Below the pieces are notes generated by a model. That model was not told the origin of the DNA and made no database searches. It saw only the letters and a program-made list of their open reading frames with translations. Of a stretch of DNA of 24,428 nucleotides, positions 15,361-24,300 are shown in pieces (within the stretch, counting starts at the first letter, position 1; every line of letters begins with the position of its first letter). This DNA comes from Candidatus Thorarchaeota archaeon MP11T_1. GTDB lineage: Archaea; Asgardarchaeota; Thorarchaeia; Thorarchaeales; Thorarchaeaceae. Made by a program: the position numbers and the translations under genes. The DNA lies in contig PJET01000122.1 in NCBI GenBank assembly GCA_002825515.1, positions 1-24,428 on the forward strand. The letters run 5' to 3'.

Positions 15361-15662
15361 TATTCCAGAGTTCTCCTTTCCAAGTTCTAAGGATTCAAAT
15401 TGCGCTGAACACTGCTGAGATAAAAGGTGATTGCATTAGCACGATAAACTTACTGTTACATAGATAAAACAAGAAAGCAATTCCCAATTTAGTAGAGTTC
15501 CACATTTGGTTTATAGTAATTGGAGTCATTCTTCCGTTCCAAATTTGATAGACTATTACCATTGCTATTGGTACTACTAAATTCAAGGAAAGGTTGCCTC
15601 GATTTGAACGAAATGAGTTCATAAAAGAATGACAAATAAAATACTAGAGGTGAATATGTGCT
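15361..15662. other. divergent intergenic region, promoters only
   Basis: About 300 bases between the S-component gene and the surface protein gene, read in opposite directions. I see AAGGAG serving the minus-strand gene near 15376 and, for the plus-strand gene, a TATA-like TCATAAAAG near 15619 with GAGGTG at 15648-15653. Short open frames here have no support. No clear hairpin or riboswitch was recognised. Confidence 0.5.
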
Positions 15663-17984
15663 ATGAAGCACGTCAAAATGAAAATGGTATTAGGGCTAGT
15701 AGTTTCGATGATTTTTCTCTTCGGAGCACTTGCTGCCCCAGTATCCGCCGTTCAGACTAATATTAAAATTGAAAAATACAACCAAGGCTATGCATCAGGT
15801 GCAAATAATCATACCTACATGTACGTTGAGCCTGATCCCTTGAAAATGGTGTCTAGAAGTACTATGCATCTCAATGAAGATTTAGACTACACCACCTACA
15901 GATACGATGGTACTGGTTGGACATCACCTGACTCTTCTCTTTCTGAAGACACCAATGTTCAATTCAACTGGCTATCATTTAGCGGGTGGTCGACTGGACC
16001 TTTCGCGAATCCGGTTGATTTGCCTATTTTCTATGATTTCATGGCCGCAGATGGAAGTGACTCCGTTGTCAACACAACCTTGGAAATGCGAACATTCGGA
16101 CTCACATTTGGTCAGCACACAGCAGTACTCGCTGATTCGGGATACATATATTTCGGAACATTAGGCATAGGTGGTGAAGAGTTCGTTCACTTGACAGTCG
16201 ATAGCAGACAGGATGATATTGATTGGATTATTTTCATATATGACCCAGAAGGTCGCTTTATTAATGGATATATGGGCTCAGATGGAAATATCTGGACTAT
16301 TCCTTTCAAACCATCAGGTCCTGGGACACACTATATTGTCATGCAGGCATATCCTGGATCTGGCACTTTTGGTCTCTTTGATCTCTTGCCAGTTGCAATA
16401 TCCCCACAAGCTATAGCTGCAGATAATGTTGTAACTGGAGAATTACCTTCTAGTGAGTTTGCCCTAGACCCTGAAACAGGAAGTTTTGTCTATAAGGAAA
16501 TGGCACCAACTGTTCATACCTATAAGGTCAACTCTCAAGATGATGTAGCTACCCTATCCTATGCTTTCAATTACCCTGTTGGGTCCATTGGACCTCCTCA
16601 GCCAGTCAGTATTCAGTTCACCAGTGGCGAATTCTATTACGGATATGATGGTGGAAACCGGTACATGGACTCTGATACATCTCCCACTACTGGTACATAC
16701 TCCTTCAGAGGGGGACCATATTATGTGACTGTCACTGGCGGTGACGGCACACAATACACACTCTATCACCAAGCTAACAGTTATGGAGCACTTCCAACCA
16801 ATAGAGAGTTCCAGTTTGAGAACGATATGGGCGCAACAGTCACACGTGCTTATACACTCGACTTGAATGAGCCTTCTCTGCTAAGAGTGAACTCCACTGC
16901 AACTGCTGGAGAGCTCACTGTCAGATTGACAGGTCTATATGAGAATGGATATCGTGTGGACCGGACACTCACCTTTGATACCAATATGCTGAGTGCGAGC
17001 GAATATTATCTACCCCTTGGTGACTATTTTGTCGAAATGGTAATTGATGACGGAGTCAATGAGTGGGTCGAATTCAACATAGGTCCCGTTGTCAGCGACA
17101 CAACAACACAGATTGTGGATGTTGGTGGGTTCTTCGTCGATACCGAGATCTTCCAGATGTATAACATGACTATTTTCTTGAACAATCAGGATAATGTCAC
17201 TGTTGGACTTGATGTTACAATTTACGATGCTTCTGGACGTGCGTTGTACAGTGCTGGAATGGTTCTCGCTAATCGTTGGGATGGATCTCAGATAGTTCCA
17301 CACCCGGTCTACTGGGATAATAGCACTTTCTACTATTTGGGACACGACTGGTATGACAGCCAAGCCTTTGTTGGCATCTGTGCATATCTTGTCGATAACA
17401 ACACCGTAGGAGCTACAAACAACTACCAAGATTACCCTGTTGACCTTACGATTCATTGGGAGAGCAGATTAAATGACTACTTTGTCAATATTGATAACCT
17501 TGATGTTATAGAAGCATCTGGATCACACAACTTCTTGATACCTGTTGGTGGGGATTCAAGCGAGCTATATGGTTTGATGCTAAATACTACACCAGGGACA
17601 TGGTACAATGTATCAGTAACGACAGACAACGTAACTACTTTCAGTGCAATTCTATATAGTGCATATGATGGACGAACGCATAGGACACCTTGGGATGACC
17701 TTGTTGATTCGTACACGGGAAATATTGCAGAGTTCTCATTCCAGTTCGGAGCTGTTTCTGATTATCTGTTCTTTGAATTTGATATAACACGGAATCCTTC
17801 TCTGAATGGGTTCCTTTTGGTCGAGATCACTCCGATGGAAACTCATCCGCTTCTGGTTGAAGGGATAACACCCCTCGGTCCAGACCTCCTTGCTATTCTA
17901 GGTGGAATTGCAATTCCCGCTGCTATTGGAGTTGGAGTAATAGTAGTTGTCTATATAGTGTATGTTAAGAAATACAAGAAATAA
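15663..17984 (+). CDS. large secreted surface protein with C-terminal membrane anchor
   Basis: 773 residues. A signal peptide covers residues about 1-29 (LGLVVSMIFLFGALAAPVSA). The body is almost wholly beta-strand rich and acidic, with many Asn-x-Ser/Thr sites; a segment around residues 180-235 (GEEFVHLTVDSRQDDIDWII, then a stretch ending in GPGTHYIVMQAYP) resembles a PPC-like beta-sandwich. A membrane helix (about 742-768, LLAILGGIAIPAAIGVGVIV) and a lysine-rich end (VKKYKK) anchor it facing outward. No enzyme motif is seen; an S-layer or adhesion role is a guess. GAGGTG lies nine bases before the ATG. The message ends at a hairpin terminator. Confidence 0.8.
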   Translation: MKHVKMKMVLGLVVSMIFLFGALAAPVSAVQTNIKIEKYNQGYASGANNHTYMYVEPDPLKMVSRSTMHLNEDLDYTTYRYDGTGWTSPDSSLSEDTNVQFNWLSFSGWSTGPFANPVDLPIFYDFMAADGSDSVVNTTLEMRTFGLTFGQHTAVLADSGYIYFGTLGIGGEEFVHLTVDSRQDDIDWIIFIYDPEGRFINGYMGSDGNIWTIPFKPSGPGTHYIVMQAYPGSGTFGLFDLLPVAISPQAIAADNVVTGELPSSEFALDPETGSFVYKEMAPTVHTYKVNSQDDVATLSYAFNYPVGSIGPPQPVSIQFTSGEFYYGYDGGNRYMDSDTSPTTGTYSFRGGPYYVTVTGGDGTQYTLYHQANSYGALPTNREFQFENDMGATVTRAYTLDLNEPSLLRVNSTATAGELTVRLTGLYENGYRVDRTLTFDTNMLSASEYYLPLGDYFVEMVIDDGVNEWVEFNIGPVVSDTTTQIVDVGGFFVDTEIFQMYNMTIFLNNQDNVTVGLDVTIYDASGRALYSAGMVLANRWDGSQIVPHPVYWDNSTFYYLGHDWYDSQAFVGICAYLVDNNTVGATNNYQDYPVDLTIHWESRLNDYFVNIDNLDVIEASGSHNFLIPVGGDSSELYGLMLNTTPGTWYNVSVTTDNVTTFSAILYSAYDGRTHRTPWDDLVDSYTGNIAEFSFQFGAVSDYLFFEFDITRNPSLNGFLLVEITPMETHPLLVEGITPLGPDLLAILGGIAIPAAIGVGVIVVVYIVYVKKYKK

Positions 17985-17995
17985 ACATCGGATTC

Positions 17996-18033
17996 GGCCT
18001 GGTTTGTCACCAGGTCAATCCCCTTCTTTTTTT
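17996..18033 (+). terminator. hairpin plus T-tract terminator
   Basis: An 8-base-pair stem (GGCCTGGT pairing with ACCAGGTC, including one G-U pair) closes a five-base loop at 17996-18016. It is followed within about 8 bases by a T-tract (18024-18033). It lies 12 bases after the surface protein stop and looks like a factor-independent terminator. Archaea end transcription mainly at T-tracts, with hairpins seen less often. Confidence 0.75.
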
Positions 18034-18291
18034 AATCTCTGTGAAATTCTTACTTCTATTGCTTAGGGAGATATTCTTGGTTTCCTGGTTAAGTTGGATT
18101 GGTATTTGTTGTAGATTGAACAGTTCTCGAATTTGTCCATCTAGTCTTTACAAAGTAACTGCAGAAACAGTAACAATATCATTAGGTTTGAAGCAACATA
18201 AGACCGATATTTTTCTCTTCTTCAAGGCAAAACCTATTGCCCATTGATTCATAATGAAGCATTAGTAATAGGAAAGTGGTGAATCGAGAAG
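18034..18291. other. intergenic region, nothing recognised
   Basis: About 260 bases between the terminator and the methyltransferase. A 68-codon open frame (18041-18247) shows no Shine-Dalgarno and no family resemblance. I see no tRNA or small RNA fold by eye. Confidence 0.4.
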
Positions 18292-19050
18292 ATGACAATA
18301 GGTGATTCAGTCGCTTGGTATGAAGATGATAAATTATGGGAAATTATGGAACCTATAATGTTCACTGAGGCAAGAATTGCCTATACCACAGATGAAGTTG
18401 ATTCAATCAAGTCACTCTGCAAGATTCAAAATGATGAAACAATTCTAGACCTTTGTTGTGGCATAGGTAGACATTCTTTGGAATTTACCAGAAGAGGTCA
18501 CAAGGTTGTGGGAGTAGATCGTACAAATCAATATCTAGAAAGAGCAAGGAAAAATGCTAAAGATGAGAATCTAGATATTGAATTCATATTGGATGACATG
18601 AGAACATTTCATAGAAAGAACTCATTTGATGTGGTTTTGAGCATGTTCACATCTTTTAGCTATTTTGAAGATCATGAAGAACAGATACTTGTTCTCAGGA
18701 ATATCTATTCCTCCCTTCGCGCAGGTGGAAGATTCATTCTTGAATCCATGGGAAAGGAAGTACTTGCAAGAATATTCCTACGTCAGAGCTGGTCAGAGTG
18801 GCCTCATGGTTTCATGCTCGAAGAAAGAGAAGCTATCGAGAATTGGAGCAAGATGCATAACATATGGATTTTCATTGAAAGAGATGGATCTGTTAACAAG
18901 TGGGATGTCACGCACTGGATCTATTCAGCCAGTGAGATAAGAAAAATGCTTGAGGATGTAGGATTTTCTGAGGTCAAGGTCTATGGCGGCTTGGATGGAA
19001 GAAACTACGACAATGAAGCAACAAGACTGATTGTTATTGCCACCAAGTGA
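18292..19050 (+). CDS. class I SAM-dependent methyltransferase
   Basis: 252 residues. SAM motif I is ETILDLCCGIGRHSLEFTRR (about residues 48-67), followed by motif II with the acidic residue in VVGVDRTNQYLERAR, then DDMRTFHRKNSFDVVLSMF for motifs III and IV, and LRAGGRFILESMG for motif V. The C-terminal beta-strands close with the GFSEVKVYGGLDG and ATRLIVIATK pattern typical of small-molecule methyltransferases (Methyltransf_25/11 group). The substrate is not evident. The start ATG at 18292 is the best candidate. The adenine deaminase gene follows by about 50 bases but probably has its own translation signal. Confidence 0.88.
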   Translation: MTIGDSVAWYEDDKLWEIMEPIMFTEARIAYTTDEVDSIKSLCKIQNDETILDLCCGIGRHSLEFTRRGHKVVGVDRTNQYLERARKNAKDENLDIEFILDDMRTFHRKNSFDVVLSMFTSFSYFEDHEEQILVLRNIYSSLRAGGRFILESMGKEVLARIFLRQSWSEWPHGFMLEEREAIENWSKMHNIWIFIERDGSVNKWDVTHWIYSASEIRKMLEDVGFSEVKVYGGLDGRNYDNEATRLIVIATK

Positions 19051-19104
19051 GCATATAGGAAAGCCTTTTCATTATTGATGCACAGGGCATAGGGAGTGAG
19101 AGAG

Positions 19105-20850
19105 ATGTTTCTATCACGTTCAGTAAGCTACCCACTCGATCAAATGATAGACGTTGCCTCTGGAAGGACACGTGCTGACTTGGTTTTAAAGAACGCAAAT
19201 GTTGTGAATGTTTTCACAGGTGATGTTGTTCCAGGTGATATCGCTATTCACGGAGCGTATATTGCAGGGATTGGAGAATATGTTGGGAATGAAGTCATTG
19301 ATTTACAAGGGAAAATCGTTTCTCCATCATTTATTGATGGTCATGTCCACGTAGAATCTTCCATGGTTATGCCAATACAATATGCCCGAGCTGTTGTTCC
19401 ACATGGTACTGGGGCTGTCATTGCTGACCCTCATGAAATTGCAAATGTATTGGGAATGGAGGGAATCCTCTATATGAGTAAGAGTATGCGAGGTGGCCCT
19501 CTCGAATTCTATATGATGCTCCCGTCTTGTGTTCCATCAACTGATCTTGAAACAAATGGTGTTGCCCTTGACTTTCTTGACATCAAGCCGCTCATGACTG
19601 AACATTATGTGTTGGGTCTTGCAGAAGCGATGAACTATCCTGGTGTCATTTATAGAGACCCCTCAATTCTTGAGAAAATACAAGTTGCCCTCAGTATGGG
19701 CAAGAAAATTGATGGTCATGCTCCTGAGCTAGAAGGTCTCGATCTAAATGCATACGCAGCGGCAAGAATCACTTCAGAACATGAGTGTGTTGACATTGAG
19801 GAAGCAAGAAGGAAACTTGCTAGAGGAATGCACATCCATATCCGTGAGGGATCAACTGCCAAGAATTTGAAAGCGTTGGCACCCCTGATTCAACCGCATA
19901 CCGCAGAATTTTGCAGTTTTGTGACGGATGATAGAAATTCATTGGACCTGATTTTAAAAGGTCATATCGATAGCATGGTTAGAGATGCGATTAGTTTTGG
20001 TGTTGATTCAGTACTTGCGATAAAAGTAGCAACTCTGTCAACAGCAAGGCATTATGGTCTACAATATATCGGTGCAGTTGCACCAGGCTATCATGCTGAT
20101 ATCGTTGTTCTTGATTCACTTGAGAAAATTAATGTTGAGATGGTTTACAAACAGGGTGTTTTAGTAGCAAAGAATGGTAGGATGGTTGAAGAGTTTGGAA
20201 TTGAAAAGCAACCTCGTCTTAGGAGGTCAGTAAATATTCACTACCTTGAACCTGAAGACTTCCAAGTTAAAGTACGAGGAGATAGAATGAATGTGATAGG
20301 AATGATTCCTGACCAAATAATCACTGAACACCTTATTGAAGAACCTAAAGTTGCAGATGGACTGGTAATACCAGATATTGACCGAGACATTTCAAAAGTA
20401 ACAATCATAGAGCGACACAATGCATCCGAACCAAGAGCTGTTGGTTTTGTTAAGGGAATGGGAATCAAGGAAGGAGCGATGGTTTCATCAATTGCTCATG
20501 ATTCACATAATATTGTGGCTGTCGCTACAAACGACCGAGACCTCATCCAAGCAGCGATTCAGATAGTCAGGATGCAAGGCGGCATTGCACTTGCAAAGGA
20601 TGGAAAGGTGATTGAATCCCTACCACTACCAATAGCTGGACTTATGTCAGATCAGCCTATAGAACATGTTAGTGAGAGAATCAGTGATTTAAAAACTGCT
20701 GCACAAGAGCTAGGTACACCTTTGGAAGAACCCTTCATGGCAATGGCTTTCCTCTCGCTTCCAGTAATTCCCAAACTCAAAATCACAGATCTAGGCCTAG
20801 TTGATGTTGGCAGGTTTCGGCTTATTGACCTGTTTGATGTGCCAAATTGA
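19105..20850 (+). CDS. ade: adenine deaminase
   Basis: 581 residues from ATG 19105, matching the family length. It converts adenine to hypoxanthine and ammonia in purine salvage. The amidohydrolase N-terminal strand block runs from ADLVLKNANVVNVFTGDVVPGD. The metal site HxH is in SFIDGHVHVESSM, the further family motif is ADPHEIANVLG, and GKKIDGHAPELEGLDLNAY holds another conserved His. The C-terminal domain has the FVKGMGIKEGAMVSSIAHDS motif typical of Ade proteins, and the final residues around KITDLGLVDV close the fold. GGGAG at 19092-19096 is placed for ATG 19105 rather than the GTG at 19096, which would begin on the Shine-Dalgarno itself. Confidence 0.95.
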   Translation: MFLSRSVSYPLDQMIDVASGRTRADLVLKNANVVNVFTGDVVPGDIAIHGAYIAGIGEYVGNEVIDLQGKIVSPSFIDGHVHVESSMVMPIQYARAVVPHGTGAVIADPHEIANVLGMEGILYMSKSMRGGPLEFYMMLPSCVPSTDLETNGVALDFLDIKPLMTEHYVLGLAEAMNYPGVIYRDPSILEKIQVALSMGKKIDGHAPELEGLDLNAYAAARITSEHECVDIEEARRKLARGMHIHIREGSTAKNLKALAPLIQPHTAEFCSFVTDDRNSLDLILKGHIDSMVRDAISFGVDSVLAIKVATLSTARHYGLQYIGAVAPGYHADIVVLDSLEKINVEMVYKQGVLVAKNGRMVEEFGIEKQPRLRRSVNIHYLEPEDFQVKVRGDRMNVIGMIPDQIITEHLIEEPKVADGLVIPDIDRDISKVTIIERHNASEPRAVGFVKGMGIKEGAMVSSIAHDSHNIVAVATNDRDLIQAAIQIVRMQGGIALAKDGKVIESLPLPIAGLMSDQPIEHVSERISDLKTAAQELGTPLEEPFMAMAFLSLPVIPKLKITDLGLVDVGRFRLIDLFDVPN

Positions 20851-20889
20851 TTTTGTCTAAGACATTTGTGCATGTCCTTCAATTCCAAG

Positions 20890-21741
20890 TTAGACAGAAA
20901 GGTTGAGTTTCTCTCTAGCGTTTTTAAATTGGACTCTCTTCTTATTTCCTACATATATAGCCATAAGAGAACCAAAAAAGACAAGGATCGTGCCAAACAG
21001 AAATGCTCCTATCATAAGTGGAAGGAAATATGGATCTGGTAACGTCAACAGTCCAAAGTACACTCCTCTGAACAGTAGATGAGCAACTTCGAGCACGATA
21101 ATCACTAGCAAAGTTAAGCCAGCACCTAACTGCCGGTCATGAACAAACACCTGGAGAGCTGATTGTAGCAAGATTGCTGCTAGCAGATTACCTAGAATAC
21201 TCAGCAGTAATATTGTTACTGGAATCATTATGGCTGGTCCTAAAACAAATGTCGGTGAGAAGGCAAGTGAAATTGGAGGAATACTCCAGGGCGTCAGGTA
21301 TTCATAAAATATGACTCCAATAAAGAATATCAACTCGAAGACCATCATAATGATTGCTCCAAAACCAGTGACACGTAGAATCACATTATCTATCTTATCT
21401 GCCCAATCCATATTGATGAGTTTCTGATACTCTTCATTCAATGGTTTTGCCCAATCACTCTCTGCAACACAGGATTGTTTCTCACAGTTGACAATCGTGA
21501 GCAGTTTTCCGCCGTATTCCCCAACTCGTTTCTGTATGCAATCTTCGCAAACCAAATCTCCGCATACGTGGCAGACCTCTTTCGCTAATACTTTGGGATG
21601 ATTGACGCAATCTCTACTCTGGCTAGGTCCAAGAACTGGGCTTGCGCAATACTCACATCGATTTACCTTGTCTTGCTGATCAACACTAACAGGACCACCA
21701 CAGACTGGACACATGATCTGTTCTTGTGTCGTTTCAGTCAT
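20890..21741 (-). CDS. zinc-ribbon and B-box-like membrane protein (shorter paralogue)
   Basis: 283 residues. A zinc ribbon lies at residues 11-32 (Cys11, Cys14, Cys29, Cys32). A B-box-like finger follows at about 45-91 (Cys45-x2-His48, Cys57-x2-Cys60, Cys65-x2-Cys68, then Cys86 and Cys91). About four membrane segments (roughly 125-147, 165-198, 205-230, 238-264) and a short basic tail complete it. The zinc modules face the cytoplasm if the positive tail does (inference). The start ATG overlaps the stop of the upstream gene by four bases (ATGA), so the pair is translationally coupled. Order and spacing of the cysteines match the longer neighbour, making them paralogues that probably act together. 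B-box fingers in eukaryotes mediate protein binding; here the role is unknown. Confidence 0.78.
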   Translation of the reverse strand: MTETTQEQIMCPVCGGPVSVDQQDKVNRCEYCASPVLGPSQSRDCVNHPKVLAKEVCHVCGDLVCEDCIQKRVGEYGGKLLTIVNCEKQSCVAESDWAKPLNEEYQKLINMDWADKIDNVILRVTGFGAIIMMVFELIFFIGVIFYEYLTPWSIPPISLAFSPTFVLGPAIMIPVTILLLSILGNLLAAILLQSALQVFVHDRQLGAGLTLLVIIVLEVAHLLFRGVYFGLLTLPDPYFLPLMIGAFLFGTILVFFGSLMAIYVGNKKRVQFKNAREKLNLSV

Positions 21742-23216
21742 ATTTCCCGCCCCCAGAATGATTCAGAACGACGCCGTTCACGACTCATAGCTTCTCGTCT
21801 TCGCCGCTCTGCTTCGTATTTCTCTTGAATTCTCCTATTTTCAATTGCAGCTCTTCTCCACTCGTTATCCCACACACGAACCGATGGTCTGAGTTTTGAC
21901 TCAACGACCTTTGGCTTACGATGGGTGTGAATACTCTTAACTCGAGCATTGTCAACAGATACAAAATCCGTTCCACTGATGATTTTAGCGGCTTCAATTG
22001 TGACCGCAACTAATCCCGCATAGAAGAGGATTGGGATTATTACGATAGCGCCAAGTAGCATTAGGACCCCAGCTAGGATAGGAATTGCGATAATAATGAT
22101 GATAATCAAAATTAACGCTCCAACGCAATTGTCACTCCCACCACCTCCAGACTTACCAAGACTCGCAAGAAGCTCCAAAGGAAGTCTCCAGAGATGCTTC
22201 ATCCCATTAGCGTATGCACCTAAGAAGCTGCTATACATCTGTCCTACTCTTGAAAATCTACTACCTGCAGTTGAGAATAATTGATCTATAGGGATGACCA
22301 ATGAGGCTGTGGTTACTGCTGGCCGATATCGTCCTTCAAAGCACTTTCTGCAGAGATATACCGCAGATCCCTGCCACTTTTCATCAACTGGAGGTTCCTG
22401 AACTGTTAAACATTGTCTGCAGAAATGTTCTCCACACACATTGCAAGTCGTTGCAGCCAAGTACTCGTTATGATTCTGACAAGGAACAAAGACGCTACTT
22501 ACACCGAGTACCACTCCACAATAATCACAGTGAACTGTGTTGTCACTCTCAACCTTGGAAAGTGGCGTCGCTCCATTACAATTTGAGCATAGAATCGCCA
22601 TTCCTTCCTCTGTTACAACTTTTCTGATATCGAGAATCTTCTGTTCTTGCTCTAGAGTAAGTGCTGTTTTACCGTCTGGTCCCAGCAGAGCAGGTTCCAA
22701 TGGAGATGGCATCAAACCTGCAGCGATCAATCTAGCTTTTGCCTTATCCCTTACTACTTTGGCTTCAGAGGGAGGTGCAACTCTTCCCCATCGTATCAGA
22801 AGATACAGAACAATGAGAGTCTGTGTTATCACGATGAATGCAGCAACATTTCCAATTGCTAGTTCTATACTAAAATCAAATAATGGAACAGTCCAATTAT
22901 ACGACAATCCTCTTGCATATATTAGGAATCCGGCCAGTCCAATTGCCGCCAAGCTATAGACTACTTGAGCTATTACCGCCCATCTTCTAAGATCATCAAC
23001 TTTATTGCCAATAAAAAGACAGGGTAGTGCAACTCCTCCAAATAAGGCTAGACTGTAAATGTACCCAATCGTGGTTAGTGCTCCCACAAGAGTTGCTGCA
23101 AAGATACCAATGGCTGCAAGCAGACCAAAAATTCCAAAAGCCATTTGGGTGACGCCTATCATACGGAGTCCCCAAGGTCTGTCTAAAATGGTGTAGACTT
23201 TCTCCTCCTCGGTCAA
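21738..23216 (-). CDS. zinc-ribbon and B-box-like membrane protein (longer paralogue)
   Basis: 492 residues in this order: four membrane segments (about 20-46, 50-70, 80-101, 117-143), a linker, a zinc ribbon (Cys210, Cys213, Cys230, Cys233), a B-box-like finger (Cys246-x2-His249, Cys258, Cys261, Cys266, Cys269, Cys289, Cys292), a Gly-rich spacer (GKSGGGGSD), two long hydrophobic segments (about 364-412) and a very basic Arg-rich helical tail (about 453-490). The linker LTLEQEQKILDIRKVVTEEG is helical. It is upstream in a two-gene operon with an ATGA overlap. The Arg-rich end might bind nucleic acid or acidic lipid (inference). I know no named protein with this architecture. Confidence 0.78.
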   Translation of the reverse strand: MTEEEKVYTILDRPWGLRMIGVTQMAFGIFGLLAAIGIFAATLVGALTTIGYIYSLALFGGVALPCLFIGNKVDDLRRWAVIAQVVYSLAAIGLAGFLIYARGLSYNWTVPLFDFSIELAIGNVAAFIVITQTLIVLYLLIRWGRVAPPSEAKVVRDKAKARLIAAGLMPSPLEPALLGPDGKTALTLEQEQKILDIRKVVTEEGMAILCSNCNGATPLSKVESDNTVHCDYCGVVLGVSSVFVPCQNHNEYLAATTCNVCGEHFCRQCLTVQEPPVDEKWQGSAVYLCRKCFEGRYRPAVTTASLVIPIDQLFSTAGSRFSRVGQMYSSFLGAYANGMKHLWRLPLELLASLGKSGGGGSDNCVGALILIIIIIIAIPILAGVLMLLGAIVIIPILFYAGLVAVTIEAAKIISGTDFVSVDNARVKSIHTHRKPKVVESKLRPSVRVWDNEWRRAAIENRRIQEKYEAERRRREAMSRERRRSESFWGREI

Positions 23217-23370
23217 AACACCTATCCCCTATGCGCGTGCAAATGAATTAGGTACGACTATCAAAGACTCTTTGCCTGAGCACTTAAAACCTCTGCGGCT
23301 ATAAACCGACAATGCTCATAAGTGGGAATTGGTATTCTCTTTCTGTACCAATATTCCTTGAGTGATTACC

Positions 23371-23559
23371 ATGACTGAGATTCCAATGCCTGGGGATTAC
23401 GGTTATCAACAACAACCTCCACCAAAAGAGAAAGGTTGTTGTAGCCGATGTTGTGAATGCTGGATGTGGATTCTCCTTGCAGTTATCCTTCTGTTTGCTA
23501 CTTGGATAATACTTGCTATGTTGATACCTGGCATATTCTTCTTTGGACTCTTTCCTTAG
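23371..23559 (+). CDS. tiny Pro/Gln-rich, Cys-rich tail-membrane protein (CYSTM-like layout)
   Basis: 62 residues from ATG 23371 (a GTG at 23362 would add three). Layout: residues 1-21 are Pro/Gln/Tyr-rich (PGDYGYQQQPPPKEK), residues 22-30 carry five cysteines (GCCSRCCEC), and residues about 32-58 are one membrane helix ending close to the C-terminus. Eukaryotic CYSTM stress proteins have the same order of a Pro/Gln-rich stretch, Cys cluster and membrane tail; relatedness is unproven. The cysteines could bind metal or carry lipid. It is divergent from the zinc-finger pair and just before the VIT transporter gene. A TATA-like CTATAAAC lies near 23300. Confidence 0.65.
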   Translation: MTEIPMPGDYGYQQQPPPKEKGCCSRCCECWMWILLAVILLFATWIILAMLIPGIFFFGLFP

Positions 23560-23577
23560 AAATGAGCAATCCATTAA

Positions 23578-23585
23578 TTTATAAC
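23578..23585 (+). promoter_or_regulatory. TATA-like box for the VIT transporter
   Basis: TTTATAAC lies about 50 bases before the GTG at 23632; with GGAG at 23617-23620 this gives a normal short leader. Confidence 0.45.
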
Positions 23586-23631
23586 AGACATCACAGTAAA
23601 CCATGTATCTGACGATGGAGTAACGAACTCA

Positions 23632-24300
23632 GTGTCCGAACCTGAGGAAGGTAAAAGTACATACCCCACCCAAGAAGGTGGGCGTTTTAAGCAAATTATG
23701 AGAGCTCTTGAGTTAACACAAGGAGTCGAAATAGCGCGCAGATATCTCGCAATGAACGCATTTGACGGAGCTCTTACAATGCTTGGTCTTATTCTTGGAG
23801 GTCTTATCACGATTAACCCCGCACTACCAGTAGAAGCTAGTCTTCAGTTCAATGCAATTCTTCTTGCAGCAGCAGGAACGAGTATTGCTATGGCCATTTC
23901 TGGTTTTAGCGGTTCATATCTTACTGAAAGTGCTGAGAGAGACCGTGAAGTTGATGAGATTGGCAGAGCTATGCTTAGTGACATGAGTGACTCAATGTAT
24001 GCAAAAGCAACAAAGACCACCTCATTAGTAGTAGCTCTTGTTGATGGTGCATCTCCTGCTATTGCAGCTTTCCTCATTATCATACCATTATTCTTTGTAC
24101 CTGGGGGTCACCTTACCTATCAGATGGCATTCTATATCGCGATAGTAATTTGTTTGGCATTACTCTTTGCCTTGGGCCTATTCTTAGGTGCAGTATCGAA
24201 GAAGAATATGTGGTCTTATGGTGCGAAAACTCTCTTCGCAGGTATCATGACCGCAATTCTAATGTTCTTAATCTCCTGGTTTACTGGTGCGAGTGGGTAG
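23632..24300 (+). CDS. VIT1/CCC1 family metal transporter
   Basis: 222 residues with five predicted membrane segments. The N-terminal helix RYLAMNAFDGALTMLGLILGG matches the conserved first segment with its buried Asp-Gly. SIAMAISGFSGSYLTESAERDREVDEIGRAML is the conserved second segment followed by the charged cytoplasmic helix; later segments begin VVALVDGASPAIAAF and include a Gly-rich end. VIT/CCC1 proteins move Fe2+ or Mn2+ out of the cytoplasm, using protons. The start is GTG with GGAG 11 bases before. The stop TAG abuts the next ATG, so the two genes are an operon. Whether the metal-binding domain glutamates are complete I cannot judge. Confidence 0.82.
   Translation: MSEPEEGKSTYPTQEGGRFKQIMRALELTQGVEIARRYLAMNAFDGALTMLGLILGGLITINPALPVEASLQFNAILLAAAGTSIAMAISGFSGSYLTESAERDREVDEIGRAMLSDMSDSMYAKATKTTSLVVALVDGASPAIAAFLIIIPLFFVPGGHLTYQMAFYIAIVICLALLFALGLFLGAVSKKNMWSYGAKTLFAGIMTAILMFLISWFTGASG

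Noticed and set aside
15395..15671. Minus-strand frames in the 300-base intergenic region
   Set aside because: No Shine-Dalgarno, no promoter and no family resemblance; one overlaps the start of the surface protein gene.
18041..18247. 68-codon plus-strand frame after the terminator
   Set aside because: Leu/Ile-rich start could mimic a membrane segment, but it has no Shine-Dalgarno and no promoter that I can place.
22301..22959. Plus-strand frames opposite the zinc-finger membrane gene
   Set aside because: Antisense shadows; the minus-strand frame has ordered cysteines and membrane segments.
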